The notes under the pieces were generated by a model that saw only the letters and a list, made by a program, of their open reading frames with translations, had not been told where the DNA came from and made no database searches. A stretch of DNA of 64,000 nt from Siderastrea siderea. Taxonomy: Eukaryota > Cnidaria > Anthozoa > Scleractinia > Rhizangiidae. The stretch spans positions 52,233,533-52,297,532 of the forward strand of contig OZ034967.1 in NCBI GenBank assembly GCA_964030785.1, in the 5' to 3' direction. Positions 32,592 to 43,800 of this stretch are shown here, piece after piece. Position numbers and translations under genes: made by a program. Positions within the stretch are counted from its first letter, which is position 1, and the number at the start of each line of letters is the position of its first letter.

Positions 32592-35500
32592 ATGTCCTCT
32601 CAGCCAGAAGAAGAAGCCGAAGCGGGGCCTAGTGGCCTCGACCCCCATGAGATCATGTCATTGCTTGGTCTAGAGATGTCCGATTCAGAGCCAGAAGAGA
32701 CGACAGCAAATTCCTCTCATGAACCTTTGTTATGCACCGAAGAGATGGCGGACAGTGACGACATCTGTCAAGAGGCCTTGGATCGCTTCGAACGCCAACG
32801 TGCGTTTCAAACCCAACTACTCCAACAAAGTGGTGGAGGTATGGATGCCAGTGCGGAGGGCGCCTTCGAGTTTAAGTTAAACAATTATGTCGACCGTCGG
32901 AGCACGCGAATGGGAGTACGTGAACGTCATTTCAATACCCAGTTACGCCAAAGGGGCAACTTGATTCCAGGTCAAAACATCACGCAAGCTCTCCAAGAGG
33001 GGTTACGTCGAGCAGTGAATCAAGTGTTGACCACCACCACACCTGCCCTCCACGATCAAGATCGCCTCTACTTTACCATCGCCTCCAACAGACTCCATAA
33101 TAATTTTCAGGGTTGGGGATTACGAGCAGGTGAATGGCGTGAAGGCGGGGAACGTGTCGAGGCTTTGTTCCAACGTTTAGCCCAAGCCTTGAATAGCAAT
33201 GAACAATTTGAAATGGACGACTCCTTTCAAGTATCCATTACTCAAGTCCATCATGCCCCTCAAGGCACCGGTAAACCACGCAGGACCAAACCCGGCCACC
33301 CTCCCATGCAACTATTGACGAGTCAGAAACGTTCCATTATCCGCATTCAAAACAGGGATGAACTCTGCTGTGCCAGAGCCCTCGTCACCGCCAAAGCCAG
33401 AGTGGATCAGCACCCGAAATGGGAATCAATTCGCAAAGGAAGACCCCTCCAAAAAGAACTCGCGTTGCTGCTTCATCACGAGGCCAACGTGCCCTTCGGC
33501 CCTTGTGGCTATGATGCCTTGACCCAATTCAGTACCACTCCTTCCCTGACCGGTTACCAGATCCTGTTGGTGGATGCAGACCGTTCTTTTCACATCACCA
33601 CCTTTGGTCCCCTTCAAGACAAACAATTGATCCTGTTGCACGAGAAAGGCCATTATGATGTCATAACTCGTTTACCCGGATTTTTCGGGTCCAGTTACGT
33701 TTGTGCCCATTGTTGGAAACCCTATGACAATGAGGGACGACATCGATGCACCAAACAAAAAGGTCATTGCAGGGCCTGTTGCCAAAAAGAGTGCCCTGAT
33801 TTCCTGGAGGCTTACCCTCGAGGCCAGAAAGCCACTCAACGTTGCCAACAATGTCATCGGGACTTTTTTGGAGACACCTGTTTCCAAATGCATCTCGTCA
33901 AGGACCACGCCGGCAAACCCGTGACCAACCTAGATTCCTCCGTCTGCTTTCGGCGCCGTCGCTGTCCTAAATGTGGCAAGCAGGAAGTAGGATTAGACAA
34001 GATTGAAAAACATCAATGTGGGTATATTGATTGCCCCTCCTGTCATGAGTACGTGGACGGTGCAACTCATCGCTGTTTCATCCAAACAGCCCCCAAACCT
34101 CAAGACAAGAAAAGGAAACGGTCTGGAGGACCACGCGCTAAACGTAGGACGGGTGTGGATGCCACACCCGAGGAGGAGGAGGAGGAGGAAGACAGCATAC
34201 CCCCCTTGCATGTCTTCTTTGATATTGAAGCCATGCAACCCCAAGAACAACACATCGCTAATCTCGTCGTGGCCGAAACCGAAGACGACGACCAACCCGT
34301 GTGTTTCCCTGGCAACCATTGCGTCCGAGATTTCCTGGAATGGTTGGATACCTTGACCCTCCACGATACCCGTCAAGTCAATGTCCTCGCCCATAACTTC
34401 CAAGGGTACGATGGCTACTTTAGCATTCATCAATACTATGGTGACAACCGAATCGTTCAACAACTCCGGAACGGGTGTAAACTCTTGCAAGTCCAACATG
34501 ACCGTATCCGCTTCATCGACTCATTGAGTTTCTTCCAGATGCCTCTGTCCGCGTTTCCCAAAACCTTTGGATTGACAGATGCCTGCAAAGGGTACTTCCC
34601 CCACAAGTTCAATCATCCAGACCATCAAAACTACGTAGGACCCTTCCCGGCCCTCGATTACTACATGCCCGAAACCATGTCCCCCGAAGGCAAGCAAGCC
34701 TTGGAAACCTGGCATCAAGACCAACGCGACAAAGTCTTTGACTTCAAGAAAGAACTGGTTGAGTACTGCAAATCCGATGTACGTCTCTTGAAAGAAGGAT
34801 GCTTGACATTCAAACGGTTGTTTGAAACGCTGACGGGCTTCAACCCCTTCGACCACATCACCATTGCTTCTGCCTGTAACCGCGATTTACGGATGAATCG
34901 CATGATCCCCAACAGTATTGCCAGTGAACCCGTTCGTGGTTGGAAGAACAATATCAACTACTCCAAGGTGGCCCTGGAATGGTTAACCTGGTGTGCCCAA
35001 CAACAACAGACCATTCAACATGCCCGTAATGCCGGCGAGTATCGCATCCCTGGCACTGACTTCCATGTCGACGGTTTCGATGGCAGTACCAACACCGTCT
35101 ACGAATTTCACGGGTGTTTCTGGCACGGATGTCCTCGCTGTTACCCCATTCGTCACGAAAGCCATCTCCGCCACTATGATCGAACCATGCAAGATGTCTA
35201 CGAGACCACCCAGCAAAGAACCCAACAATTTAGAGAGCAAGCCTTCACTGTCGTGGAAATGTGGGAATGTGATTGGTCCCGTCTCAAAGACACCTCCTTG
35301 GACATCCGTACGTTTGTGGCTACCCTTCAATTCACAGAACCTTTGAATCCACGCGACGCTTTCTGCGGGGGTCGTACCAATGCTGTGAAACTGTACCATC
35401 GCGTGACGCCCGGTCAACAAATACATTACATCGATGTGACCTCCTTGTACCCTTGGGTGAACAAGACGTGTGTCTATCCCAAAGGACATCCTCGTTTCAT

Positions 35501-36719
35501 CTTCAATCCGGGTCACACGGACATCACCAAGTACTTTGGCCTCATCCAATGCAAAATCCTGCCACCACGGCACCTCTACCACCCTGTCCTCCCTTACCGT
35601 CATGAGGGAAAACTCCTTTTTCCCCTCTGTGCCGCCTGTGTGGAACAAGAGATGCCCAAAAGACCATTAGATAGATGCGCAGAATGTGTGCACACGGACG
35701 AACAGCGGACCCTGACTGGGACATGGTGTAGCCCGGAATTATCTAAAGCGGTGGACTTGGGGTACGAAATCCAGCACATCTATGAGGTCTGGCATTTTGA
35801 CGAGACGTGTGAAGGACTGTTCAGCGACTACGTCAACACCTGGTTGAAAATCAAGCAAGAAGCCAGTGGGTGGCCCGCATGGTGTACCACTGAGGAAAAG
35901 AAGAAGGAGTACGTAGAATTATACTACCAGCATGAAGGCATCCAATTGGAGTATGACAAAATCGAATACAACCCGGGGCTGCGTACTCTGGCTAAAATGA
36001 TGCTCAATTCCATGTGGGGCAAGTTTGGACAACGTCTCAATAAAACCCAAGTCCAAACGTTTGATGACCCTCAAGCCTTCCACCGTTTCCTAAATACAAG
36101 TACTGTGGAAGTAAAACATGTCTCTGTCATTAACGATGACATGGTAGAAGTGCATTACACCTACCAAGAGGAAGACATCCCTGTCTCACCCAACCTCAAC
36201 ATCTTTGTAGCCTGTTTCACCACCTGTTGGGCCCGACTCCGACTCTATGCAGCCTTAGAGAAGCTGGGAGAAAGAGTCCTCTACTACGACACCGACTCCG
36301 TCATCTATTACACAGACGAAGGACAAAGTACCCCTACCTTGGGAAATTACCTCGGGGACTTTACGAGTGAATTAAAAGGCAACGATTTCATTGTGGAATT
36401 TGTCTCAGGGGGTCCCAAGAACTATGGGTACCAAACCCAGAATGGTCACGTGGAGTGCAAAGTACGGGGTTTCCGACTCAACAGCGAAGGCAAAACCCAA
36501 CTCAACTACCACATCATGCGTCAGAATGTCCTGGACGAAATCCAGAAGCCACTTCTACGACCCCGCCAGACCCAGGTCATCAAAACGTACCAGATCGTAC
36601 GCGATCCCAAACACTACCAACTCTACACCTTCCCCGAGTACAAACGTTACCAGCTCGTCTACGACAAGAGAGTCGTGGATCCTGTCACCTTTCAAACCTA
36701 CCCTTATGGATACCAGTGA
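32592..36719 (+). CDS. Protein-primed family B DNA polymerase (pPolB)
   Basis: 1375 residues. N-terminal acidic region, a conserved pre-exonuclease domain, then a Cys/His-rich zinc-binding stretch (about 375-515). 3'-5' exonuclease: Exo I FDIEA (D544, E546), Exo II NFQGYD (near 602), Exo III YCKSDVRLL (D729 region). An embedded HGCFWHGCPRCYP nuclease-like motif lies near 840. Polymerase motif A DVTSLYP (D948), motif B KMMLNSMWGKFG (1135 on), motif C YYDTDS (D1233), and a KNYGY block. Replicates the linear genome using a protein primer at the AGTAGT ends. Frame fully open. Confidence 0.97.
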   Translation: MSSQPEEEAEAGPSGLDPHEIMSLLGLEMSDSEPEETTANSSHEPLLCTEEMADSDDICQEALDRFERQRAFQTQLLQQSGGGMDASAEGAFEFKLNNYVDRRSTRMGVRERHFNTQLRQRGNLIPGQNITQALQEGLRRAVNQVLTTTTPALHDQDRLYFTIASNRLHNNFQGWGLRAGEWREGGERVEALFQRLAQALNSNEQFEMDDSFQVSITQVHHAPQGTGKPRRTKPGHPPMQLLTSQKRSIIRIQNRDELCCARALVTAKARVDQHPKWESIRKGRPLQKELALLLHHEANVPFGPCGYDALTQFSTTPSLTGYQILLVDADRSFHITTFGPLQDKQLILLHEKGHYDVITRLPGFFGSSYVCAHCWKPYDNEGRHRCTKQKGHCRACCQKECPDFLEAYPRGQKATQRCQQCHRDFFGDTCFQMHLVKDHAGKPVTNLDSSVCFRRRRCPKCGKQEVGLDKIEKHQCGYIDCPSCHEYVDGATHRCFIQTAPKPQDKKRKRSGGPRAKRRTGVDATPEEEEEEEDSIPPLHVFFDIEAMQPQEQHIANLVVAETEDDDQPVCFPGNHCVRDFLEWLDTLTLHDTRQVNVLAHNFQGYDGYFSIHQYYGDNRIVQQLRNGCKLLQVQHDRIRFIDSLSFFQMPLSAFPKTFGLTDACKGYFPHKFNHPDHQNYVGPFPALDYYMPETMSPEGKQALETWHQDQRDKVFDFKKELVEYCKSDVRLLKEGCLTFKRLFETLTGFNPFDHITIASACNRDLRMNRMIPNSIASEPVRGWKNNINYSKVALEWLTWCAQQQQTIQHARNAGEYRIPGTDFHVDGFDGSTNTVYEFHGCFWHGCPRCYPIRHESHLRHYDRTMQDVYETTQQRTQQFREQAFTVVEMWECDWSRLKDTSLDIRTFVATLQFTEPLNPRDAFCGGRTNAVKLYHRVTPGQQIHYIDVTSLYPWVNKTCVYPKGHPRFIFNPGHTDITKYFGLIQCKILPPRHLYHPVLPYRHEGKLLFPLCAACVEQEMPKRPLDRCAECVHTDEQRTLTGTWCSPELSKAVDLGYEIQHIYEVWHFDETCEGLFSDYVNTWLKIKQEASGWPAWCTTEEKKKEYVELYYQHEGIQLEYDKIEYNPGLRTLAKMMLNSMWGKFGQRLNKTQVQTFDDPQAFHRFLNTSTVEVKHVSVINDDMVEVHYTYQEEDIPVSPNLNIFVACFTTCWARLRLYAALEKLGERVLYYDTDSVIYYTDEGQSTPTLGNYLGDFTSELKGNDFIVEFVSGGPKNYGYQTQNGHVECKVRGFRLNSEGKTQLNYHIMRQNVLDEIQKPLLRPRQTQVIKTYQIVRDPKHYQLYTFPEYKRYQLVYDKRVVDPVTFQTYPYGYQ

Positions 36720-36936
36720 GAAATGTTGCCCAAACAAGATCATCGAATGTGAACAGTGTGATCGAGAACATTTGGCGCCACCACCACCACCCCCATTCTA
36801 CAGTTCCTTTGCCATACCTTTAATGAGAAATCGAGCATATCAACGTCAACTACAACAATGGATCCGTGACAACAACCAATGGCGAAGAATAACTCGATGT
36901 CAAAAACAATGGTGGGGACCCTCTATTGAACATTAA
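36706..36936 (+). CDS. Small Cys/Pro protein after the polymerase, 76 aa
   Basis: The ATG at 36706 overlaps the polymerase 3' end by 14 bases. MDTSEKCCPNKIIECEQCDRE supplies CC...CxxC, a possible metal site; then six prolines and a basic/aromatic C-terminus (RQLQQWIRDNNQWRR, QKQWWGPSIEH). No counterpart is visible (element 1's polymerase region is off the window). Composition looks protein-like, but there is no comparative support; moderate confidence only. AATAAA at 37051 ends the rightward transcript. Confidence 0.5.
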   Translation: MDTSEKCCPNKIIECEQCDREHLAPPPPPPFYSSFAIPLMRNRAYQRQLQQWIRDNNQWRRITRCQKQWWGPSIEH

Positions 36937-37050
36937 GGAATCTGTTGAAGGACCAATTCAAAAAGGAACACTTATGAAAAGGAACTCAAAGGAATACTCA
37001 GGAAACCCTCCTCCTCCTATTTTCTCAGTTATTGTAAACAAAAGTAGAAC

Positions 37051-37056
37051 AATAAA
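37051..37056 (+). terminator. Polyadenylation signal of the polymerase transcript
   Basis: AATAAA about 330 bases after the polymerase stop and 60 bases before the right inverted repeat; the only clear signal in this interval. Confidence 0.6.
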
Positions 37057-37115
37057 AAAAGTATTTATTAATTTTGTGTTGTTTTCACTCCAAGGATTAC
37101 CCCCGTTCCAAAAAT

Positions 37116-37367
37116 TGGACTTTGGACTTTGAGCCCGCGTTTTCTCAGCGGTTTTACTTCCCCTTGAGCCCACGATCCATTTTTCAAACTGCTCAGCGGT
37201 TTCCCATTCTAAAACACGTGACTTCCGGTTGTATGAGCCCACGATCCCTTTTTTCCCACTGGTCAGCGGTTTCCCATCCTAAAAACACGTGACTTCCGGT
37301 TCCGGTCATGACGTCATCATTACATCAAAACGAGGCAAAGTGCCCCATACGGGCGTACATTACTACT
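37116..37367. repeat. Right terminal inverted repeat of element 2
   Basis: Reverse complement of 14833-15084, including the two 71-bp internal repeats (mirrored at 37158-37299). It ends ...GTACATTACTACT immediately before the TTCCTG duplication. Confidence 0.97.
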
Positions 37368-37373
37368 TTCCTG
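37368..37373. repeat. Target-site duplication, right copy (TTCCTG)
   Basis: Exact copy of 14827-14832. Confidence 0.97.
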
Positions 37374-40255
37374 CTATTTTACTTATTTCTAGTTTTATAA
37401 TTACTCCAGTAAGTTTTAATAAATATTGTTTTTCCCACACCTCGGTTAGACATCATATTGTGAATTTGCAAAAAATCCTGAATAGTCTTTCAATAGCATT
37501 AAGTTGTTTGCTGCCTAGCAGCAGTCTGGTTGCCATATAAAACCAAGAATGTATTAAACATTTATTTTGCTTGACATACACGAACAGATCCTTAAGTCTG
37601 AGGTGGTATAGCGAGTGACTTTGGTTCTATCAAAAAGCCTGGTAGGTTAAGCATTTAATATCTTTTTTATACATTCGCTACTAGTCGTTTTCTTATTCTA
37701 GCTTTTAGGTGGGTGTTTTATAACGCATTCTTACCCTCTTTTTGTGTTAATGCTATAATCAAATGAATTTCCGACAGTAAATGATATTGAGTTTCATTTA
37801 CATATTTGTGTACAAGTGTGAAATATATTGCCTTTTTTCCTCGTATACTCCACAAATTACATTGCGAAACAAACTCTTATTTGGGTGGATCTCCTTAGGC
37901 ATAGTAAACGCCCTAGATTTTCAGTAGGACATTATTCAAGTCGATGGAAACTAAACCTAACCGAATGCGACGTGATGCAATTATTTCGTATAAATATATA
38001 TGAGAGCCCGTCAATGCCGCTTGCTGCTTGTACACCGTCAAAAGGCCAACCATCAACTAAATCGGAATAGAGAATTTAAAACGTTAAACCGTCATTCAGA
38101 CGCCAAAGTGATAAAATGAGGGTAATTTTATCTGTCCACGGTGCATATTTGGTTTTATTGGGTTAATCCGTGAAGCCAAGGAATTAAAATTTCGCCATCA
38201 CCTTTTTATTGTTTTGTACTGTCAACAGTTAAGACCATTTACGATGATGAAGAACCACGTCAATACAAGTGTGAAAATACATGTACAAAATGCGAGACTC
38301 TTGAACAGTTGAAGAAAGATACGTATGTGTTCTTTGATGAACCTAATTAAAGAATCACCTGAATAACTCTATATCAAAGTACAACTGCTAGTTCAGTTAA
38401 GCCATTTTGGCTATCTCGTTGAACAGTTTTATAGGCTTCATCTTTATGAAGTTTATATCCGTCAGACCAATAGATCACAGTAATTTTGTATTTCTGCTTG
38501 TATTTGAAACGTCTCAAAACTCATTGACCTACATCTTCGCACCGTTAAATTAGAAACAAGGGGCAACTTCACAGATATTGCTAATTTTAAAGTGGCCTTT
38601 CAATTGCTATTAATGGTTGTTCTGTTCGAGCCAGAATACAAACGTTTCAGCAGCCACCGTCCATTTCTTTTCGTCTTAGACAATTTTCTCGTCATATTAG
38701 CTGTTTTTTCGTTAAGACGACAGTTTTTGTCGAAGAAGTAATTTTGTGTAAAAGTTATAGTCTATACAAAACCATGGCCAGCAAATTTCATATTTTGACT
38801 TACTGATTATGTCGTTCGCATCAGCTGGATATTAATATTTATCTTACGGTAATAGTCTAGCCAGCTATGAAGTCCAATTACGCTGAAACTTTTAACGCAC
38901 AATATTACTTCGTAGGATCTAGTAAAACAAGGCAATATGAGCACTGCAAGTTTGCAGTTGAGTACAGTATTATATTTTATTCTTAAATAAACTTAAGCTG
39001 TATGCTATTTAAAATTAAATGTTTGCAATTAACAAGCTGCGTTATTGTGTTAACGATGATAATTTCTTAACGCACGTTTCTCTATATTTCTCAACATCGT
39101 AAAAGCAACTTTTTTTGGTCCTTTTTTTACTGTGGAAGCAAAGGGAAGCAATCACCCAGTTTCAAGACGTTTTTAGTGATAACACGAGCTATTTGCAGGA
39201 AGGTCATAATGGCGTAGGTGTTTTTGAGCGAAAACAAAGTTGCCAAGGGAGTTCTAAAAACTGCTATGTAACTACATGAAAATTAGGAAAAGGGAAGAGA
39301 ATAAATATTTTTGCGATAAATTATTGTTTTCCCGTCTTAAAAACCTTTTCACTGATATGTTCAAAATTTCTTGTTATAAACCAATCGGGACAAGATGACT
39401 TGCGTGAGAAACGAGAAATTTTATGGACCAATATTTGTCTCCTGTGGTGTGTGTTCAAATGCGTTAATTTCCATTGCCAGTTTTTTCCAAAACGATCATG
39501 TTTTGTTATTCTAGCCTCGGGAAACCATGTCCCTTTAATTAAAAAACTTGACAATTTTGTAAAATCAAATTGGCTATCATATCATAACAACACCCCTGGG
39601 CAGTTTTGACTGACTGACAAAACTAAATATTTTACAGTTTAAGGTTCACCAATATCGCACTGTGTTTCTATACAGTACAATCCGAGACCTCCCCCCCCCC
39701 CCCCTTTTTTTTTTTAGAATTTTATTTGGTCATTCTAGCTGACGAAGAAACTACTGACACAGACTAATGAGGCCACATAATTATCCTTCCATAGGGCACA
39801 TCCACACTAGGCACTAGGGGAACTGCTTTTTAATCGGTGAAAAATAGTGGTTCACAATTGCAATTCGGACATCGTTTTAAATTCATTTGTCTCTTTCAAA
39901 TGCACCTTCGTCCTGTTGAATCACATTTTGTTTAATGTGGACATGTTTCCAGTAGGTGAATTTTGGTTGAGCTAAGTTATGTCATGATTTTAGGTAAAAA
40001 CAAACAAATTCAATCTGTTTAGTGCGGATAGGCCAATTTCCAATATGAACTGGAAATGTGCTTTTCTTAATTAATAAGAGTTCTAAGATGCAACGGGAGC
40101 AATTCTTGGCTGACAATTATTTTCTTTCACTTAATATTTTCTCTTCATTTATTTTTTCTTGTCATTAATTTAACAGAAACGTATTCGCATTGAAAGAAGA
40201 AGTTGATCGTTGATCAGCAAGAACTAAGAGAGAAAAAATACGGATTTATCTGCTA
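37374..40255. other. Host flank; no gene recognised
   Basis: AT-rich noncoding sequence between element 2 and the SINE upstream of the vWA/TSP1 gene. It contains a poly-C/poly-T tract near 39690-39713. No conserved domain in any frame. Confidence 0.55.
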
Positions 40256-40500
40256 AGGGGGCGCAGTGGTGTAGCGGTTAGCGCGTTGGACTTCAGATCT
40301 GAAGGTCGGTGGTTCGACGCCCAGTCCTTGTCATCGTAATGTTTCCTTAGACAAGAAACGTCACCCCCACTTTGCCTCTCTCCATCCAGATGTATAAATG
40401 GGTACCGTCAGCCGTCTCCTCCCCCTTACCCATAGGAGGCGCGGGCGAGCGAGACTGTCTCCTGCGCCTCTTGTGGGTTAGGGAGAGGATACGGCTGACA
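40256..40500 (+). repeat. tRNA-derived SINE
   Basis: The head has Pol III A-box-like TGTAGCGGTTAGCGC and B-box GGTTCGACGCC within a degenerate cloverleaf, followed by an unrelated tail that includes GAGGCGCGGGCGAGCGAGAC and GGTTAGGGAGAGG. The tail and imperfect stems argue for a SINE rather than a functional tRNA. Confidence 0.6.
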
Positions 40501-40869
40501 TTTTAGACTATCAACCAATGCATTTAAAACACTGTAGATAATTGTTAATACTAAGTGCACAGTAAAGCCGATTGCATAAAAGACTTACATCAGTAGCCAA
40601 GTACCCAAATACGATCAGTTACTTTTGTATGATGTTCCATGTTGCATAAATAAATATATTCTTTAGACTCCTCATGTCAGTTTGAACCTTAGGAACATAC
40701 TGCCTTTTGGTTTTGTCACAACGTTTTCGAAAGCAATGCACAGTAATTTCGTGAAAATGGTCACCAAACTATAAAAAGCCTTCTGTAGCTCAACCATGCA
40801 GTATGACAATATAGGAATGAAAAGGAAAAAGTTCTTTAAAAGTTATTTCAATCAATTTTGCAGGTAAAT

Positions 40870-43800
40870 ATGGCTTCCAGTTTGCCAGCTGTTGCTTTTG
40901 TGGTACTAGCGTCAATTTGTGGTGAGTACAAAGTTACTTTACGATGAGGCACTCTGGTCATATGCAATTTCTCCTCTCTTTTACGACAACTTTTATAATG
41001 ATAACACTAATTTTATTGTAGTATCTGTGGCTTCAAATTCAAATTGCTCACAGCAAATTACAAATCCACCACAGCAAAGTACAAATCGTTCACATCAAAT
41101 ACAAATACAGTACAACTCGCTCACAGCAAATACAAATACCGTCAGTGTAAAACGAAGACTGCGGACTGCAGACCAGGGGAAAAAGCAGACTGAGGGTAAA
41201 ATGAAGACTGCAGACTAAGGGTAAATTTTAGAATGGAGACCCCAGACTAGGGGTAAAATGCAGAATGAAGTCTGCAGACTACAGACCAGGGGGAAAATGA
41301 GAGAAAAGACAGCCGGTATCACAGCGGATTCGGACCCCCCCCCCCCTTTTACGTTTCTACGTATAGCACAGTAATCTTTTGCGTACAATTACCTTGTTCT
41401 AAAACCCAAGAGAAATAGTTTGCTGGCAAGGCCAGTGATTTGCTGTGAGCAATTTGAATTTGCTGTGAGTGATTTTTAATTTGCTGTGAGTGATTTGAAT
41501 TTGATGTGAGTGATTTGAATTTGATGTGAGCATTTTGTTTTGATGTGACAGTTGTGGGCCACCGTAGAATTACAATATAAATACAAAAAATGAATCAGTT
41601 AGGTTATGGTTCAATGATATGTGAAGTTTTCTAAATTGTTTGTTAATTTTTGGAGGTGTTTGACAGGAACAAGGGAGAACTTCTTAACTCTGTGGAAATA
41701 AGATATAGTAAAATTGGCATTTGAAATAAATAATTAATAGATGCACACCAAAATAAGATATAGTAAAATTGTGGAAATAAGATATAGTAAAATTGGCATT
41801 TGAAATAAATAATTAATAGATGCACACCAAAATAAGATATAGTAAAATTGTGGAAATAAGATATAGTAAAATTGGCATTTGAAATAAATAATTAACAGAT
41901 GCACACCAAAATAGACCTAGACCGCCAACAACCCAAAGGGCTCTCGCGTTGGGGTACACTTATAACCGACAACCCGTTTCATAAAAATTCAACCGGAGGG
42001 TCCCCTTAGAAAAATCGGATAGAAAGGTTATTTATTTCTCACTTAACAGCGACTTAAACCACCTCCCTCGTAAAGTCGATAACTAAACGTAAGATTGTAG
42101 TGGTTGAGTTGTTAGCTTGTAAGGGGGACTTCCATATGATACATGCCCAAAAATATATAACCTTATAAATAAGATTTTACTGTTAGATCAGTACAATATT
42201 GTTAATGGAACGTGACACTTATTCTCAGTGAGCCTTTCATGGTGCGTTCGCTACTGATCATGAATAGAACTACTATGCCGTTGGGATCCCAAGGTCACTA
42301 AAATCATTAGCTTCGTTGTAGTTAGACCTACAACATTATGGCTTGTTTCTAGTTAGCACTTTCGTATATTTATTGCATTGCTCGATAGCATTAAGGCCCT
42401 ATTCATAACTGAGATAGTACACGTGTAAAGCCAAGCTGTTGTATAGTACAACCTTTACTACTGGCTACGTTAGCAGACACCGTCTAGTTATAAAAATTCA
42501 AGCAACCTGTTCAAGGTTCAATTTGCAGCCAGTGTTTTGTCAATTTAGCAAAAATTTTTCCCTCCGTCCCTCCCATTGGAGAAGGGTTGGCTATGTTATT
42601 TGTGCTTCAATAAACTAGGGTCACTCCTGCGTGGTGCGGTTAAGTCTGCGCAGCGACTTCCCCCAAGCTTGTCGGCGTCGTTGCCTTTATGGACTTTATG
42701 CATCGCCTGCTAACCAATACTCTTGTCCAATCCAGCACGTGCTGTCAAGCATTCAGCTCGTAGTGCTGGGGAGATAAGTCAGGTTATTTTTGTCACGCAA
42801 ATCGCAAGTCGCATAGACTAACCAACTGCAAGGCAGTGTTCCCCTCAATAACGCCATCTTGGGAGTGTTTTACTTTGTTTCGCGTGTCACGCGCTTATTT
42901 ATAGCCTATTGCAGTTGCGCTACGTTCCTCAGGAACATTGACATTAATAAAATATATAACAAACTTATAACCTGTTTATTTACATTTTTTTTTTTGCTTC
43001 AGTTTCTTAATTTTCTCGAATATGTGTTTATTTTAATCTTCAAAAAACCATAACTGTTTTTTTTTGTTTCGTTTTCGTTTCTTTTCTAGGAATTGTAAAC
43101 GGACAAAATGGTGAGTGCCCAATCATGCGAACTATTAATGTTGGAGATTTTTTAAGATAAAACATCCAGTTGTCAGTAAACACATCATGTTACATGCCAC
43201 TGAAAACCTTGGGTTTTGATAATTTTGGGCAAAGTAATTATGAAGAAGGAAAAATTGCCAGAAGAATGAAATTAAGTACTGAAATAAACAACTTAGTCTA
43301 TTCCCGTTTAAACTGTCAATCTAGTTGGGAGCTCTTGGGATCAAACGTCTGGTTAAAGACGGTGCCTCCTTTTATTGCTGCGCACACGTTCTTTGCATCT
43401 CCGGATATTTGGGTTTCTTAAGGAATTTGCCCCCTACTACAAAAATGTTTTTGCGCAGTATGACTGTGTGGAAAAAGCAGATCTTAGCAAGGGCTATCAG
43501 AATCTAAAAAAAATTGGAGGTAACCACGCATTTTTCAGAGATAATTAAGCTTAAATTTGCCAAGAAATTGCCATACATTCTTTGTATTTTAACGCTGTTT
43601 TAGAATAATGGTTGCTTAATTATCTCTGAAAAATGCGTGGTTACCCACATTTTTCTTCTTGGATTCCAATTACCCTTGCGAAGATGTACTTTTTCCCCAT
43701 AGTCATAACCTTTGCAAAAATACATCTCTGTTAGGAGGCACCGTCCTTAAATCAAAATGAGAATTTTCTTAAAGGGGAAGAAATCAAGTGAATTCTTGTA

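Larger units (their letters stand above)
14833..37367 (+). mobile_element. Complete Polinton/Maverick (adintovirus-like) element 2, 22.5 kb
   Basis: Bounded by 252-bp terminal inverted repeats and an exact 6-bp target duplication TTCCTG. It encodes the full Polinton set: protein-primed DNA polymerase B, integrase, double-jelly-roll capsid, adenovirus-type protease and packaging ATPase. It adds three SFYVTL proteins, PLA2, Arg-rich core proteins and accessory genes. Nearly all frames are open. The apparently identical TIRs and exact duplication suggest a young insertion, possibly of an infectious virus-like agent. Confidence 0.97.

Noticed and set aside
40256..40330. Functional tRNA gene
   Set aside because: Imperfect stems and an unrelated 3' tail indicate a tRNA-derived SINE.
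41643..41825. 60-aa hydrophobic minus-strand frame
   Set aside because: Derived from the 79-bp tandem repeat; it repeats with the same period.
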